A stretch of 50,695 nt of DNA from the NCBI GenBank assembly GCA_005880605.1, contig VBIS01000081.1, forward strand, positions 1-50,695, read 5' to 3'. The notes under the pieces are model-generated. The model worked only from the letters and a program-made list of their open reading frames with translations. It was not told the DNA's origin and made no database searches. Numbering within the stretch: position 1 is the stretch's first letter; each line of letters starts with the position of its first letter. Origin of the DNA: Chloroflexota bacterium. GTDB taxonomy: Bacteria; Chloroflexota; Dormibacteria; CF-121. Positions 43,361 to 50,695 of the stretch are shown here, in pieces. The position numbers and the translations under genes are program-made.

Positions 43361-43546
43361 CTAGGCTGACTTGGCCTGGGTGCGCAGGCACCGGGTGCAG
43401 ACCAACGCCGTTTGGGAACGGCCGTCGATCGTGACTCGCGCCTTGTGGAGGTTGGGCATGAAGCGACGCTTCGTGTGCACTTTCGAGTGGCTCACGTGAT
43501 GCCCGTACTGGGGCCCTTTTCCGCAGATTGCGCAGCGTTGTGCCAT
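43361..43546 (-). CDS. rpmB: 50S ribosomal protein L28, zinc-binding form
   Basis: A 61-residue L28. The family pattern HHVSHSKVHTKRRFMPNL is complete. Four cysteines (CAIC near the N-terminus and CTRC near the C-terminus) make the zinc-binding (C+) type. The ATG at 43546 is fixed by homology (MAQRC). Divergent from the Asp23 gene. Confidence 0.94.
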   Translation of the reverse strand: MAQRCAICGKGPQYGHHVSHSKVHTKRRFMPNLHKARVTIDGRSQTALVCTRCLRTQAKSA

Positions 43547-43621
43547 GGTTTGGGTTGCTTGGGCGCCTCGCGGATCATCGCGTATGATTGAGGCGAAATC
43601 AGCGTCACATAGTAGCACACG

Positions 43622-44038
43622 ATGGACTCAAAGACGAAGGCCAACCCGCAACGGACCGGGAAGCCGCCGAGGACGCTGATCCAGGCCAGGGACCTCGGGC
43701 GGATCGAGGTGTCGCGCCATGTGGTCGCCACCATCGCCGGTCATGCCGCCGCCGGTTGCTATGGCGTGGTTGCCATGGCCGCCCGCGGGTTGCGGGACGG
43801 CCTGGCGGAGCGGCTTCACCGCGACAAGGTCCACCGGGGCGTCGAGGTCGAGGTCCGTGAGGACGGGATCGCCGTCTCGCTCTACGTGATCGTCGAGTAC
43901 GGCACCCGGGTCTCGGAGGTCGCGCACAACCTCGGCAATGCGGTGCGCTACTCCGTCGAACGCACGCTCGGTCTCCCGGTGGTGGAAGTCAACGTCAACG
44001 TCCAGGGAATCCACGTCAGCGGGAGCGGCGGCAGCTGA
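43622..44038 (+). CDS. Asp23/Gls24-family protein
   Basis: A 138-residue Asp23/Gls24 domain with IEVSRHVVATIAGHAA at the start and GLPVVEVNVNVQGI at the end. The family is linked to envelope stress and, in this conserved position, accompanies the DAK-phosphatase/FakA gene. It starts 28 bp before fakA and both likely form one transcript. Confidence 0.87.
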   Translation: MDSKTKANPQRTGKPPRTLIQARDLGRIEVSRHVVATIAGHAAAGCYGVVAMAARGLRDGLAERLHRDKVHRGVEVEVREDGIAVSLYVIVEYGTRVSEVAHNLGNAVRYSVERTLGLPVVEVNVNVQGIHVSGSGGS

Positions 44039-44066
44039 GATCCAAAGCCTGACCGGCGCCGCGACC

Positions 44067-45674
44067 ATGCCTATCCTCGAATGCGACGGCCGCCTCTTCA
44101 AAGAGGCACTGCTCGGCTCGCTGGCCTGGCTGACGGTCAACCGCGACGAGGTGGACGCGCTCAATGTCTTCCCGGTCCCAGACGGGGACACTGGCACCAA
44201 CATGCTGCTCACCCTGCAGTCGGCGGTCGACGAGATCCGCGACCTCGACGACGCCGATTTGTCGCGGATGGCGAAGCAGGCGAGTCACGGTGCGCTCATG
44301 GGGGCACGCGGCAATTCGGGTGTCATCCTGTCGCAGATCTTCCGGGGCTTCAGTGTTGGCATCGCCACCAGTCGCGCGGTCGACGGGCGCGGGTTGGCCC
44401 ACGCCTTCACGGTCGGCGCCGATGTCGCCTACCGGGCGGTGATCAAGCCAACCGAGGGCACCATGCTGACGGTGGCCCGGGAGGCGGCCCGAGGCGCCGA
44501 GGCGAAGGCGGCCACGAGCACCGATCTGACCGAGGTGGTGCGCGCCGCCTGCGAGGCCGCCGCTGCCGCGGTCGAACGTACACCCGAGCAGCTCCCGATT
44601 CTCAAGCAAGCGGGCGTGATCGACGCCGGGGGCTTTGGACTGCAGCTCGTTCTCGAAGGTTTCCTCAAGCGGATGACGGGCGAAGCGCTTGCGACCTTCG
44701 AGCGGCCGGCGACCCAGCATGCCCGGCCGAAGACCATCGAAGCGCCGACGGCGGGCTGGGGATATTGCACCGAGTTCATCATCAACGGCGCCAACCTGGA
44801 GGTGGACGACGTCCGCGCCGAGATCCTTCGGCATGGTGAGTCGGCGCTCGTCGTTGGCGACGATGCCGCCATCAAGGTCCACGTCCACACGCAGGAGCCT
44901 TCGGTGATCATCAGCTACGCCAGCGGCGTCGGCCGTCTGAGCCGATTGAAGGTCGACGACATGTCCGCCCAGCACCACCGGTTGCAGGGGGAGGGTGTCC
45001 GGCGTCCAGCCAGCACCAAACACCTGGCCCTGGTGGCGGTGGCGAGTGGTGACGGCTTCCGGCGCATCCTGGAAGGCCTCGGGGTCGACTCGGTGGTCAG
45101 CGGTGGCCAGACGATGAACCCGTCGGCGGAGGACATCCTGGCCGCGGTGGAGTCGGTGCCGTCCAGCGACGTCGTGCTGCTGCCCAACAACGGCAACGTG
45201 ATCATGACTGCGCAACAGGTTGCCGAACTGACCAAGAAACACGTCAGGGTCGTTCCGTCACGCAGCCTGCCGCAGGGGATTGCGGCACTCTTCGCCTTTG
45301 ATTTCAGCGCCGGCCTGGAGGCCAACGCCACCGCGATGTCGCGCGCACTCGGCACGGTGCAAACCATCGAGGTGACGCGCGCCGTGAGGGCGAGCGAGGT
45401 GGACGGCTTGAAGATCGCGGAAAACGACGTCATCGGGTTGCTCGACGACCGGATCGTGGATGCAGGTCCCTCACCGGAGCGGGTGGCGCAGGCGGTCCTC
45501 AAGCGCATCGACGCCGGAAAGGTTGGGACGGTGACGATTTACGCCGGAGCGGATGCCTCGGACGCAGAACGGGAAAGCCTTCGCAGCTGGATCGCCAAGC
45601 AGTTCCCGGACGCGTCCGTCGAGCTGCAGTCGGGCGAGCAGGCCCTCTATCCCTATGTCGTCGCGGTGGAGTAA
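44067..45674 (+). CDS. fakA: DAK2/FakA-type kinase (DhaL plus phosphatase-like domains)
   Basis: A 535-residue protein. The N-terminal DhaL domain has the nucleotide/Mg2+ motif FPVPDGDTGTNM and HGALMGARGNSGVILSQ. The C-terminal half is the FakA C-domain. In Firmicutes FakA phosphorylates a fatty acid held by a FakB (DegV) protein, feeding phospholipid synthesis; a DegV protein is encoded close by, which fits. The ATG at 44067 has no clear ribosome-binding site. Confidence 0.87.
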   Translation: MPILECDGRLFKEALLGSLAWLTVNRDEVDALNVFPVPDGDTGTNMLLTLQSAVDEIRDLDDADLSRMAKQASHGALMGARGNSGVILSQIFRGFSVGIATSRAVDGRGLAHAFTVGADVAYRAVIKPTEGTMLTVAREAARGAEAKAATSTDLTEVVRAACEAAAAAVERTPEQLPILKQAGVIDAGGFGLQLVLEGFLKRMTGEALATFERPATQHARPKTIEAPTAGWGYCTEFIINGANLEVDDVRAEILRHGESALVVGDDAAIKVHVHTQEPSVIISYASGVGRLSRLKVDDMSAQHHRLQGEGVRRPASTKHLALVAVASGDGFRRILEGLGVDSVVSGGQTMNPSAEDILAAVESVPSSDVVLLPNNGNVIMTAQQVAELTKKHVRVVPSRSLPQGIAALFAFDFSAGLEANATAMSRALGTVQTIEVTRAVRASEVDGLKIAENDVIGLLDDRIVDAGPSPERVAQAVLKRIDAGKVGTVTIYAGADASDAERESLRSWIAKQFPDASVELQSGEQALYPYVVAVE

Positions 45675-45681
45675 GGGCGCT

Positions 45682-46032
45682 TCAGATTAGCTGCGCGAGA
45701 TTGACGATAACGCCAAGCGCGGTGATCCACGCGGCGACATGGTATGCATGCCAGACTAGCGGCTTGCGCCGGTACATCATCATCAAGATGGCAAGCAGCA
45801 CCGCCACGGCGGTCCCCTTGACGGCGTAGGCAGCCAACTCGCCCTGGGTCGCCATCAGCGGCGCCATGATGCGGTTCAGCTCCTCGTGCTGCAGGGCAAG
45901 GCCAAGATGAGTGGTGAGGGAATCGAGTACCTGGAAGCCGACAAATGCGGTCAGGATCATGCCCTGGGTGAGTCGCGAATTGAGGTCGGCGTTCAGGCGC
46001 GCGCCGATGGCGACATGTCCTGGGAGCGACAT
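45682..46032 (-). CDS. DUF5658-like multi-spanning membrane protein
   Basis: A 116-residue protein with three to four hydrophobic helices and a conserved QVLDSLTTH stretch in the first one, followed by ELNRIMAPL. This matches the DUF5658 pattern (function unknown). The ATG at 46032 is preferred over a TTG at 46050. It is inserted between the fakA and degV genes on the other strand. Confidence 0.65.
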   Translation of the reverse strand: MSLPGHVAIGARLNADLNSRLTQGMILTAFVGFQVLDSLTTHLGLALQHEELNRIMAPLMATQGELAAYAVKGTAVAVLLAILMMMYRRKPLVWHAYHVAAWITALGVIVNLAQLI

Positions 46033-46128
46033 CACATATAGGTTTATCAATCTTTGCGACGCCTAACCTAACGAAACGCGCCCGTTGCCCGGCTGTGATT
46101 GGCGCGAACCGCTGGCTATACTCCATTC

Positions 46129-46959
46129 GTGGTGCGGATCGTTACGGATTCCACCGCGGACCTGACCCCGGAGCAACAGCGGGCCGCCGGTATTACGGTT
46201 GTGCCGCTCAACGTCCACTTCGGGGACGAAGTCTTCCGGGACCATGTTGACCTCTCGGCGGACGAGTTTTTCCGTCGGCTCAAAGCATCATCCCAGCTGC
46301 CTCGCACCTCGCAGCCCTCGGTGGGTGCCTTCGAAGAGGCCTATCGGAAGTTGCTTGCCGGCGGCGACGAGATCGTCTCCGTGCACCTCTCCAGCAAGGT
46401 CTCGGGCACCTACAACTCCGCGCTGATGGCGGCGCAGTCGGTGGGCGACGGGAAGATCGATGTCGTCGATTCGCTCAGCACCTCCATGGCCCTCGGCTTC
46501 ATGGCCCTCGAGGGGGCGAAACTGGCCAAGGCGGGCCGCGATCGGCAAGCGGTCGCCGAGTGTCTGCAGGGACTCGTGCCCAAGGCGCGGGTTATTTGCG
46601 TGGTCGACACCCTGACCTACCTCGAGCGAGGCGGCCGCATCGGGAAGGCACGAGCCCTGCTCGGATCGTTGCTCAACGTCAAGCCGATCCTGCAGCTGAA
46701 AGATGGGGAAGTCGTTCCGGTCGGACGCGCGCGTGGCCGGCCGCAGTCACTCAGCCGGCTGGTGGAGCTGCTGCAACGGGACGGCAAGGTGGGCCAACTC
46801 GCCATCATGCACGGCGCCGCTCGGACGGACGCCGAACAACTGCGGGAGCGCGTAGCGTCGAGGTATCCGGGCGTGGACATCCAGCTGACCGAGATCGGAG
46901 CCGTTCTCGGAACGCATACCGGTCCTGGCGTGATCGGCTTTACCTATCTCGTCGCCTGA
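46129..46959 (+). CDS. DegV-family fatty-acid-binding protein (FakB type)
   Basis: A 276-residue DegV protein. IVTDSTADLTP opens the fold, and the lipid-binding serines lie in SSKVSGTYNSA. It holds a free fatty acid so that FakA can phosphorylate its carboxylate. TATACT (46117-46122) lies seven bases before the GTG at 46129, so the message is probably leaderless. RecG follows three bases after its stop. Confidence 0.88.
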   Translation: MVRIVTDSTADLTPEQQRAAGITVVPLNVHFGDEVFRDHVDLSADEFFRRLKASSQLPRTSQPSVGAFEEAYRKLLAGGDEIVSVHLSSKVSGTYNSALMAAQSVGDGKIDVVDSLSTSMALGFMALEGAKLAKAGRDRQAVAECLQGLVPKARVICVVDTLTYLERGGRIGKARALLGSLLNVKPILQLKDGEVVPVGRARGRPQSLSRLVELLQRDGKVGQLAIMHGAARTDAEQLRERVASRYPGVDIQLTEIGAVLGTHTGPGVIGFTYLVA

Positions 46960-46961
46960 CC

Positions 46962-49031
46962 ATGCCGCGGCTGCAGGTGGTGCGGGACCCGTCCCTCGAT
47001 GATCCGGTCGCGACCCTCCCGGGCGTCAGCGATAAGACGGAGGCCAAATTGGGCCGGCTCGGCATCGCGACCATCCGCGATCTCTTGCTCTTCTTCCCGC
47101 GCCGCTACGAGGATTTTTCCACCATCACGCCGATCGCATTCGTGCGTCCGGGAGTGAAGACGACGGTTCGTGGACGGATCTACGAGATCGGCGCCCACCA
47201 GACCAAGTACAAGCGGATGGCGCTGACGGAGGCCGTCCTGGGCGACGATTCCGGGACGACGTTGCGCGTGGTTTGGTTCAACCAGCCATGGCTGGTCAAA
47301 AGCCTGCAGAAGGGCGACGAGATCTTTGTCGCCGGCGAGGCCGACCTCAACGGCGGACTGGTGATGAAGAACCCGGACCACGAAAAGGTGTCGCTTCGCC
47401 CGACCAACGTGGCACGGCTGGTGCCGGTTTATCGGGAAACCGAGGGCCTGACCTCAAAATGGCTTCGACCCAAGATCCAGGCAGTGCTCCGGCTGGCCGA
47501 CCAGCTCGACGAATTCTTGCCAAGCGAACTTCTTACCCGTCGCGAGTTGATGGGGCGCGCCGAGGCGGTGCGGCAGGTCCACTACCCGGCTTCGGCGGCG
47601 CGACTGGACCGCGCCAAGGAGCGCCTCGCCTTTGAGGAGATGTTCGTCCTCCAGGTCGCCGCCCAGATGGCAAAGCGCGCGCGCCAGGTACGGAGCGCGC
47701 CAGTCGTGCCGTTCGACGAGCCGACCGCGCGTGGCTTCGTCGCCGCGCTGCCCTTCAAGCTCACCAATGCGCAGCGGGTCGCCGCCTGGCAAATCCTGCA
47801 GGATCTCGCGCGCCCGATGCCGATGAACCGGCTACTCGAAGGTGACGTGGGATCAGGCAAGACCGTCGTCGCGGCGATGGCCATGCATCACGCCGCCCAC
47901 GCCGGCTTCCAATCCGTCCTGCTGGCGCCCACCGAGATCCTCGCCCGCCAGCACGCGGACGTCATCCAATCGATCCTCGGCCCGTTTCAGATCGATGTCG
48001 GACTGCTGGTGGGTAGCACCCCGGCCGCGGCGCGACGGCCGATGCTGGCGTCGCTGGCGGAAGGGCAGCTGCCGGTCCTGGTTGGGACGCACGCGTTGAT
48101 CGAGGAAGGCGTGCAGTTCAAAGACCTGGCGCTGAGCGTGGTCGATGAGCAGCATCGCTTCGGGGTCGGCCAGCGGCTCGCCGTCCGGCAGAAAACCGAG
48201 CGCACGCCGCACTTCCTTTCAATGACGGCGACGCCCATCCCGCGCACGCTTGGGCTGACGCTCTTCGGTGACCTCGACATCTCGATCCTCGACGAGATGC
48301 CACCCGGGCGCCGGCCCGTCAAGACCGGCCTGGTTCCACCCGAGAAGCGCGCCGATGCCTACACCTTCATCCGCAAGCAGGTGGAGGCTGGCCGGCAGGT
48401 GTTCGTGATCTGCCCACTGATCCAGGAGTCGGATAAGCTCGGCGTCCGCTCGGCCACCCAGGAGCTCGAGAAACTGCAGCGCGATGTCTTTCCCGAGCTC
48501 GCCTCCCGTATCGCCTTACTCCACGGCCGACTCAAATCTGCCGAGAAGGAGTCCGTGATGGCCGCCTTCAAACGGGGCGACGTTGCCATCCTGGTCTCCA
48601 CCTCGGTGGTGGAAGTCGGCATCGACATTCCCAATGCCACGGTCATGATGATCGAGGGCGCCGACCGATTCGGGTTGGCCCAGCTGCATCAGTTCAGGGG
48701 CCGGGTCGGACGGGGATCCGAGGAATCGTGGTGCCTGCTGTTCACCGACGCCGAGGATCCACAATCCCTCAAACGTCTCCAGGCGGTCGTCACCAACAAA
48801 AGCGGGTTCGACCTGGCGGAGATCGACCTGAACCTACGCGGCTGGGGCGACCTCGCCGGCTACCGGCAGCACGGGAAGGATTTCAAGATGGCGAACCTGC
48901 TGGATGTCGCGTTGATCAGCGACGCCCAGAGCGAGGCCGTCCGCCTCTTGGAGCGCGACCCGACGCTGGCCGGCGAGCTGGGGCTCCGCCTCCAGCTTTC
49001 GGCGTATCGTCAGGTGTTCGCTCTGGATTGA
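46962..49031 (+). CDS. recG: ATP-dependent DNA helicase RecG
   Basis: A 689-residue helicase. An N-terminal wedge/OB domain (about 1-200) is followed by helicase motifs: GDVGSGKT (I), VDEQHRFGV (II), MTATPIPRT (III), VEVGIDIPNAT (V) and HQFRGRVGRG (VI). It rewinds stalled forks and branch migrates Holliday junctions. The ATG at 46962 is fixed by homology; the open frame upstream is a shadow of degV. Confidence 0.95.
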   Translation: MPRLQVVRDPSLDDPVATLPGVSDKTEAKLGRLGIATIRDLLLFFPRRYEDFSTITPIAFVRPGVKTTVRGRIYEIGAHQTKYKRMALTEAVLGDDSGTTLRVVWFNQPWLVKSLQKGDEIFVAGEADLNGGLVMKNPDHEKVSLRPTNVARLVPVYRETEGLTSKWLRPKIQAVLRLADQLDEFLPSELLTRRELMGRAEAVRQVHYPASAARLDRAKERLAFEEMFVLQVAAQMAKRARQVRSAPVVPFDEPTARGFVAALPFKLTNAQRVAAWQILQDLARPMPMNRLLEGDVGSGKTVVAAMAMHHAAHAGFQSVLLAPTEILARQHADVIQSILGPFQIDVGLLVGSTPAAARRPMLASLAEGQLPVLVGTHALIEEGVQFKDLALSVVDEQHRFGVGQRLAVRQKTERTPHFLSMTATPIPRTLGLTLFGDLDISILDEMPPGRRPVKTGLVPPEKRADAYTFIRKQVEAGRQVFVICPLIQESDKLGVRSATQELEKLQRDVFPELASRIALLHGRLKSAEKESVMAAFKRGDVAILVSTSVVEVGIDIPNATVMMIEGADRFGLAQLHQFRGRVGRGSEESWCLLFTDAEDPQSLKRLQAVVTNKSGFDLAEIDLNLRGWGDLAGYRQHGKDFKMANLLDVALISDAQSEAVRLLERDPTLAGELGLRLQLSAYRQVFALD

Positions 49032-49156
49032 CCTTCGGTGGCGGGGCCGCGGGCGGCAGCGGTCGGAGCCGGCTCATCAGCCAGCCGACGCCCATACCGG
49101 TGGCGATCGGCAAGACGAGCACCAGTATGATGCCTACCAGGGCGTCGACGACGACT
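48916..49156 (-). CDS. possible small membrane protein antisense to the recG end
   Basis: A frame of about 79 residues: one hydrophobic helix (VVVDALVGIILVLVLPIATG) and a Pro/Arg-rich tail. GGAAGGAG lies seven bases before an ATA codon, not a normal start; the first canonical start is GTG at 49122. The tail overlaps recG antisense by 116 bases, so only the helix part in the recG-rsmD gap is likely real, if any. Confidence 0.25.
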
Positions 49157-49216
49157 ATGCTGCAGCTCCTTCCTTGGCGGCGGCCTTCAGACCGATCCGC
49201 CTGTTTTACTCATCGC

Positions 49217-49780
49217 ATGACGGGGCCGGCCACGCGCGTCACCGCTGGGACCAGTCGTGGACGCCTGCTCAAAACGCCGCCGGGCCGAGCCACGCGACCG
49301 ACCACGGCGCTGGTGCGAGAGGCCCTGTTCAACATCATCGGCGACAGCATACGCGGTGCGCGCGTTCTCGATCTCTTCGCCGGCGCCGGGACACTGGGGG
49401 TCGAGGCGTTGTCCCGGGGAGCCACGTCGGCGACATTTGTGGAACGCGACCGAGCCTGTGCTACCATCGTCGCGGAGAATTTGGCCGCAACCGGCTTCGC
49501 CCAGCAGGGCGACGTGGCAAATGCCGACGCCATCGACTGGTTGAGGGCGCACGATAGCGACCTCGGCGCCTACAACCTTCTTCTCCTCGACCCCCCTTAC
49601 CAGGACAGCGCGACGCTAGCCGCTGCCCTGCAGGCGCTCGACCGCGCTCCACTCCGTAACGAGGCGCTGCTGGTGGTGGAGCACCATCGCGGCCAACCGT
49701 TGCCGGCGCTGCAGCGCCTGTCGTTGGTGCGCGATCGCGATTACGGCGCCACCCGCCTTACCTTCTTGAGGTACCAGTGA
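49217..49780 (+). CDS. rsmD: 16S rRNA (guanine966-N2) methyltransferase RsmD
   Basis: A 187-residue class I methyltransferase. SAM motif VLDLFAGAGTLGVEAL and catalytic LLLDPPY are present, with the RsmD-typical TRPTTALVREALFN stretch. It methylates G966 of 16S rRNA. The ATG at 49217 is fixed by homology. Its stop overlaps the coaD start (GTGA). Confidence 0.92.
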   Translation: MTGPATRVTAGTSRGRLLKTPPGRATRPTTALVREALFNIIGDSIRGARVLDLFAGAGTLGVEALSRGATSATFVERDRACATIVAENLAATGFAQQGDVANADAIDWLRAHDSDLGAYNLLLLDPPYQDSATLAAALQALDRAPLRNEALLVVEHHRGQPLPALQRLSLVRDRDYGATRLTFLRYQ

Positions 49781-50271
49781 TCACCGCACTCTACCCGGGC
49801 AGCTTTGACCCACTGACCCACGGCCACCTCGACATCGTGGATCGGGCGGCGCGGATCTTCGATCGCGTGGTGATCGCGGTGCTCGATAACCCGAGCAAGC
49901 AACCCTTGTTCACGACCGGAGAGCGCGTCACCATGATCCGCGAGAGCCTCGGCGAACGCTCGGGCGTTGAGGTCAGCACCTTCAGTGGCCTCACCATCGA
50001 CTTCGCGCGACAGGTCGGTGCGCGCGTGATCGTTCGTGGGCTGCGCGCCGTGTCAGACTTCGAGAGTGAGTTCCAGATGGCGCTGATGAACCGGCGCCTG
50101 GAGCCCGACGTTACCACCGTCTTCATCCCCACCAGCCTGCGCCACCTGTTTCTCAGCTCCAGCCTGATCAAGGAGCTCGCCGAGTTCGGTGGAGACATCT
50201 CGGAATTCGTCCCAGCCAACGTCGTCGGACCGCTCAAACAACGTCTCACCGCGGCAACCCCGCGACCCTGA
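49777..50271 (+). CDS. coaD: phosphopantetheine adenylyltransferase
   Basis: A 164-residue enzyme of normal length. It has YPGSFDPLTHGH (HxGH-like nucleotide motif), RGLRAVSDFESE and SSSLIKELA. It makes dephospho-CoA from phosphopantetheine and ATP. GTG start; coupled to rsmD, the usual neighbour. Confidence 0.95.
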   Translation: MITALYPGSFDPLTHGHLDIVDRAARIFDRVVIAVLDNPSKQPLFTTGERVTMIRESLGERSGVEVSTFSGLTIDFARQVGARVIVRGLRAVSDFESEFQMALMNRRLEPDVTTVFIPTSLRHLFLSSSLIKELAEFGGDISEFVPANVVGPLKQRLTAATPRP

Positions 50272-50284
50272 AGGAGCACACCCA

Positions 50285-50695
50285 ATGAACATCCATGAAG
50301 CGATCGATCGCCTCGAGTACCTGATCGGCCACAGTCGCCAGATCCCGCTGACGCGGACGGTCGTCATCGACCAGGAAGAGGCGCTGGCCTGCATCGACGA
50401 TCTTCGGCTGAGCCTGCCCGACGAGATCAAGCAGGCGCGCTGGACCCTCCAGGAGCAGCAGCGCCTGCTCTCCGAGGCGCAGGCGGAGGCGGCCAGGACG
50501 GTGGGCAAAGCGGGGGAGCGGGCCCAGACGATGATCGGCCAGCACGAACTGGTCAAGCGGGCTGAAAAGCAGGCCGACGCCATGCTCAAAGAGGCCGCGC
50601 TCAGGGCCGAGGAGACCCGCCGGGCTTCCGACCGCTATGCCTGGGAGGTCATGCAGAACCTGGAGACGCAGCTGCTGCGGACGGTCGCCACCGTC
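50285..50695 (+). CDS. coiled-coil (DivIVA/ATPase-subunit-like) protein, cut by window end
   Basis: The first 137 residues of a protein with a short N-terminal domain (MNIHEAIDRLEYLIG) and a long Ala/Glu-rich coiled coil. It lies right after coaD, as do similar proteins in related genomes ahead of DUF177 and rpmF. AAGGAG precedes the ATG at 50285 by eight bases. The C-terminus is outside the window. The role is unknown. Confidence 0.78.
   Translation, partial: MNIHEAIDRLEYLIGHSRQIPLTRTVVIDQEEALACIDDLRLSLPDEIKQARWTLQEQQRLLSEAQAEAARTVGKAGERAQTMIGQHELVKRAEKQADAMLKEAALRAEETRRASDRYAWEVMQNLETQLLRTVATV

Noticed and set aside
46560..46961. N-terminal extension of RecG
   Set aside because: It lies inside the degV gene in another frame; RecG homology starts at 46962.

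Overview
The window (about 50.7 kb, strongly GC-rich with G/C-rich third codon positions) looks like the chromosome of a Chloroflexota or Dormibacterota-type bacterium, or something close to them. This assignment is an inference from gene content, not from a search. Supporting signs are a zinc-type ribosomal protein L28 and the run rpmB / Asp23 / FakA (DAK phosphatase) / DegV / recG / rsmD / coaD. Others are an F420-type LLM oxidoreductase, a TrpB2-class tryptophan synthase beta chain, many GTG or TTG starts, and several genes with no Shine-Dalgarno or apparently leaderless. No CRISPR array, insertion sequence or prophage was seen.

Layout. 1-61: the 3' end of a 5S rRNA with a T-tract, so an rRNA operon ends at the left edge. 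110-8.4 kb: housekeeping and envelope genes, including a Ca2+/H+ antiporter, a MenC/N-acylamino-acid racemase-like enzyme coupled to a GNAT protein, a lytic transglycosylase-like protein behind a structured leader, an M20 peptidase with an active-site deletion, trpB2, a KGG-repeat stress protein and a LapA-domain protein. 8.4-22.4 kb: a membrane LuxR regulator, an NHL-repeat remnant, an L,D-transpeptidase, pirin, an LLM oxidoreductase, a cellulose-synthase-like glycosyltransferase, an aldehyde dehydrogenase, a sortase, HU, an acyl-CoA ligase and a cold-shock protein. 22.4-24.05 kb: an arsenic module (arsM divergent from arsR-arsC) with a very clear two-operator control region.

24.58-34.53 kb is the most unusual part. 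Six co-directional genes, tightly packed, appear to form a signalling operon: a GAF histidine kinase, a hybrid kinase with four receiver folds of which only one keeps the phosphoacceptor Asp, a single-domain receiver, a short coiled-coil protein, a long coiled-coil protein carrying a HisKA-like helix pair and two receivers but no ATPase domain, and a second membrane GAF histidine kinase. The two coiled-coil proteins share an N-terminal motif. An OmpR-type regulator lies just beyond, facing the other way.

34.5-50.7 kb: a GDT1-type transporter, the OmpR regulator with a long leader, tRNA-Leu(GAG), a hexapeptide acyltransferase and a Flp pilin. Next come two tandem 46-49-residue paralogous small proteins, a zinc metallopeptidase, rlmN, a HAD hydrolase, an LppX/LprG-like protein that has lost its signal peptide, rpe and AIM24. 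The window ends in the conserved block rpmB, asp23, fakA, degV/fakB, recG, rsmD, coaD and a coiled-coil protein cut by the right edge.

Several genes look damaged or oddly started: the M20 peptidase without HxD, the NHL remnant, the signal-less lipoprotein, and rlmN, AIM24 and the OmpR regulator without a good canonical start. Either this lineage tolerates unusual starts and small deletions, or the assembly carries small deletions. Read mapping would decide.
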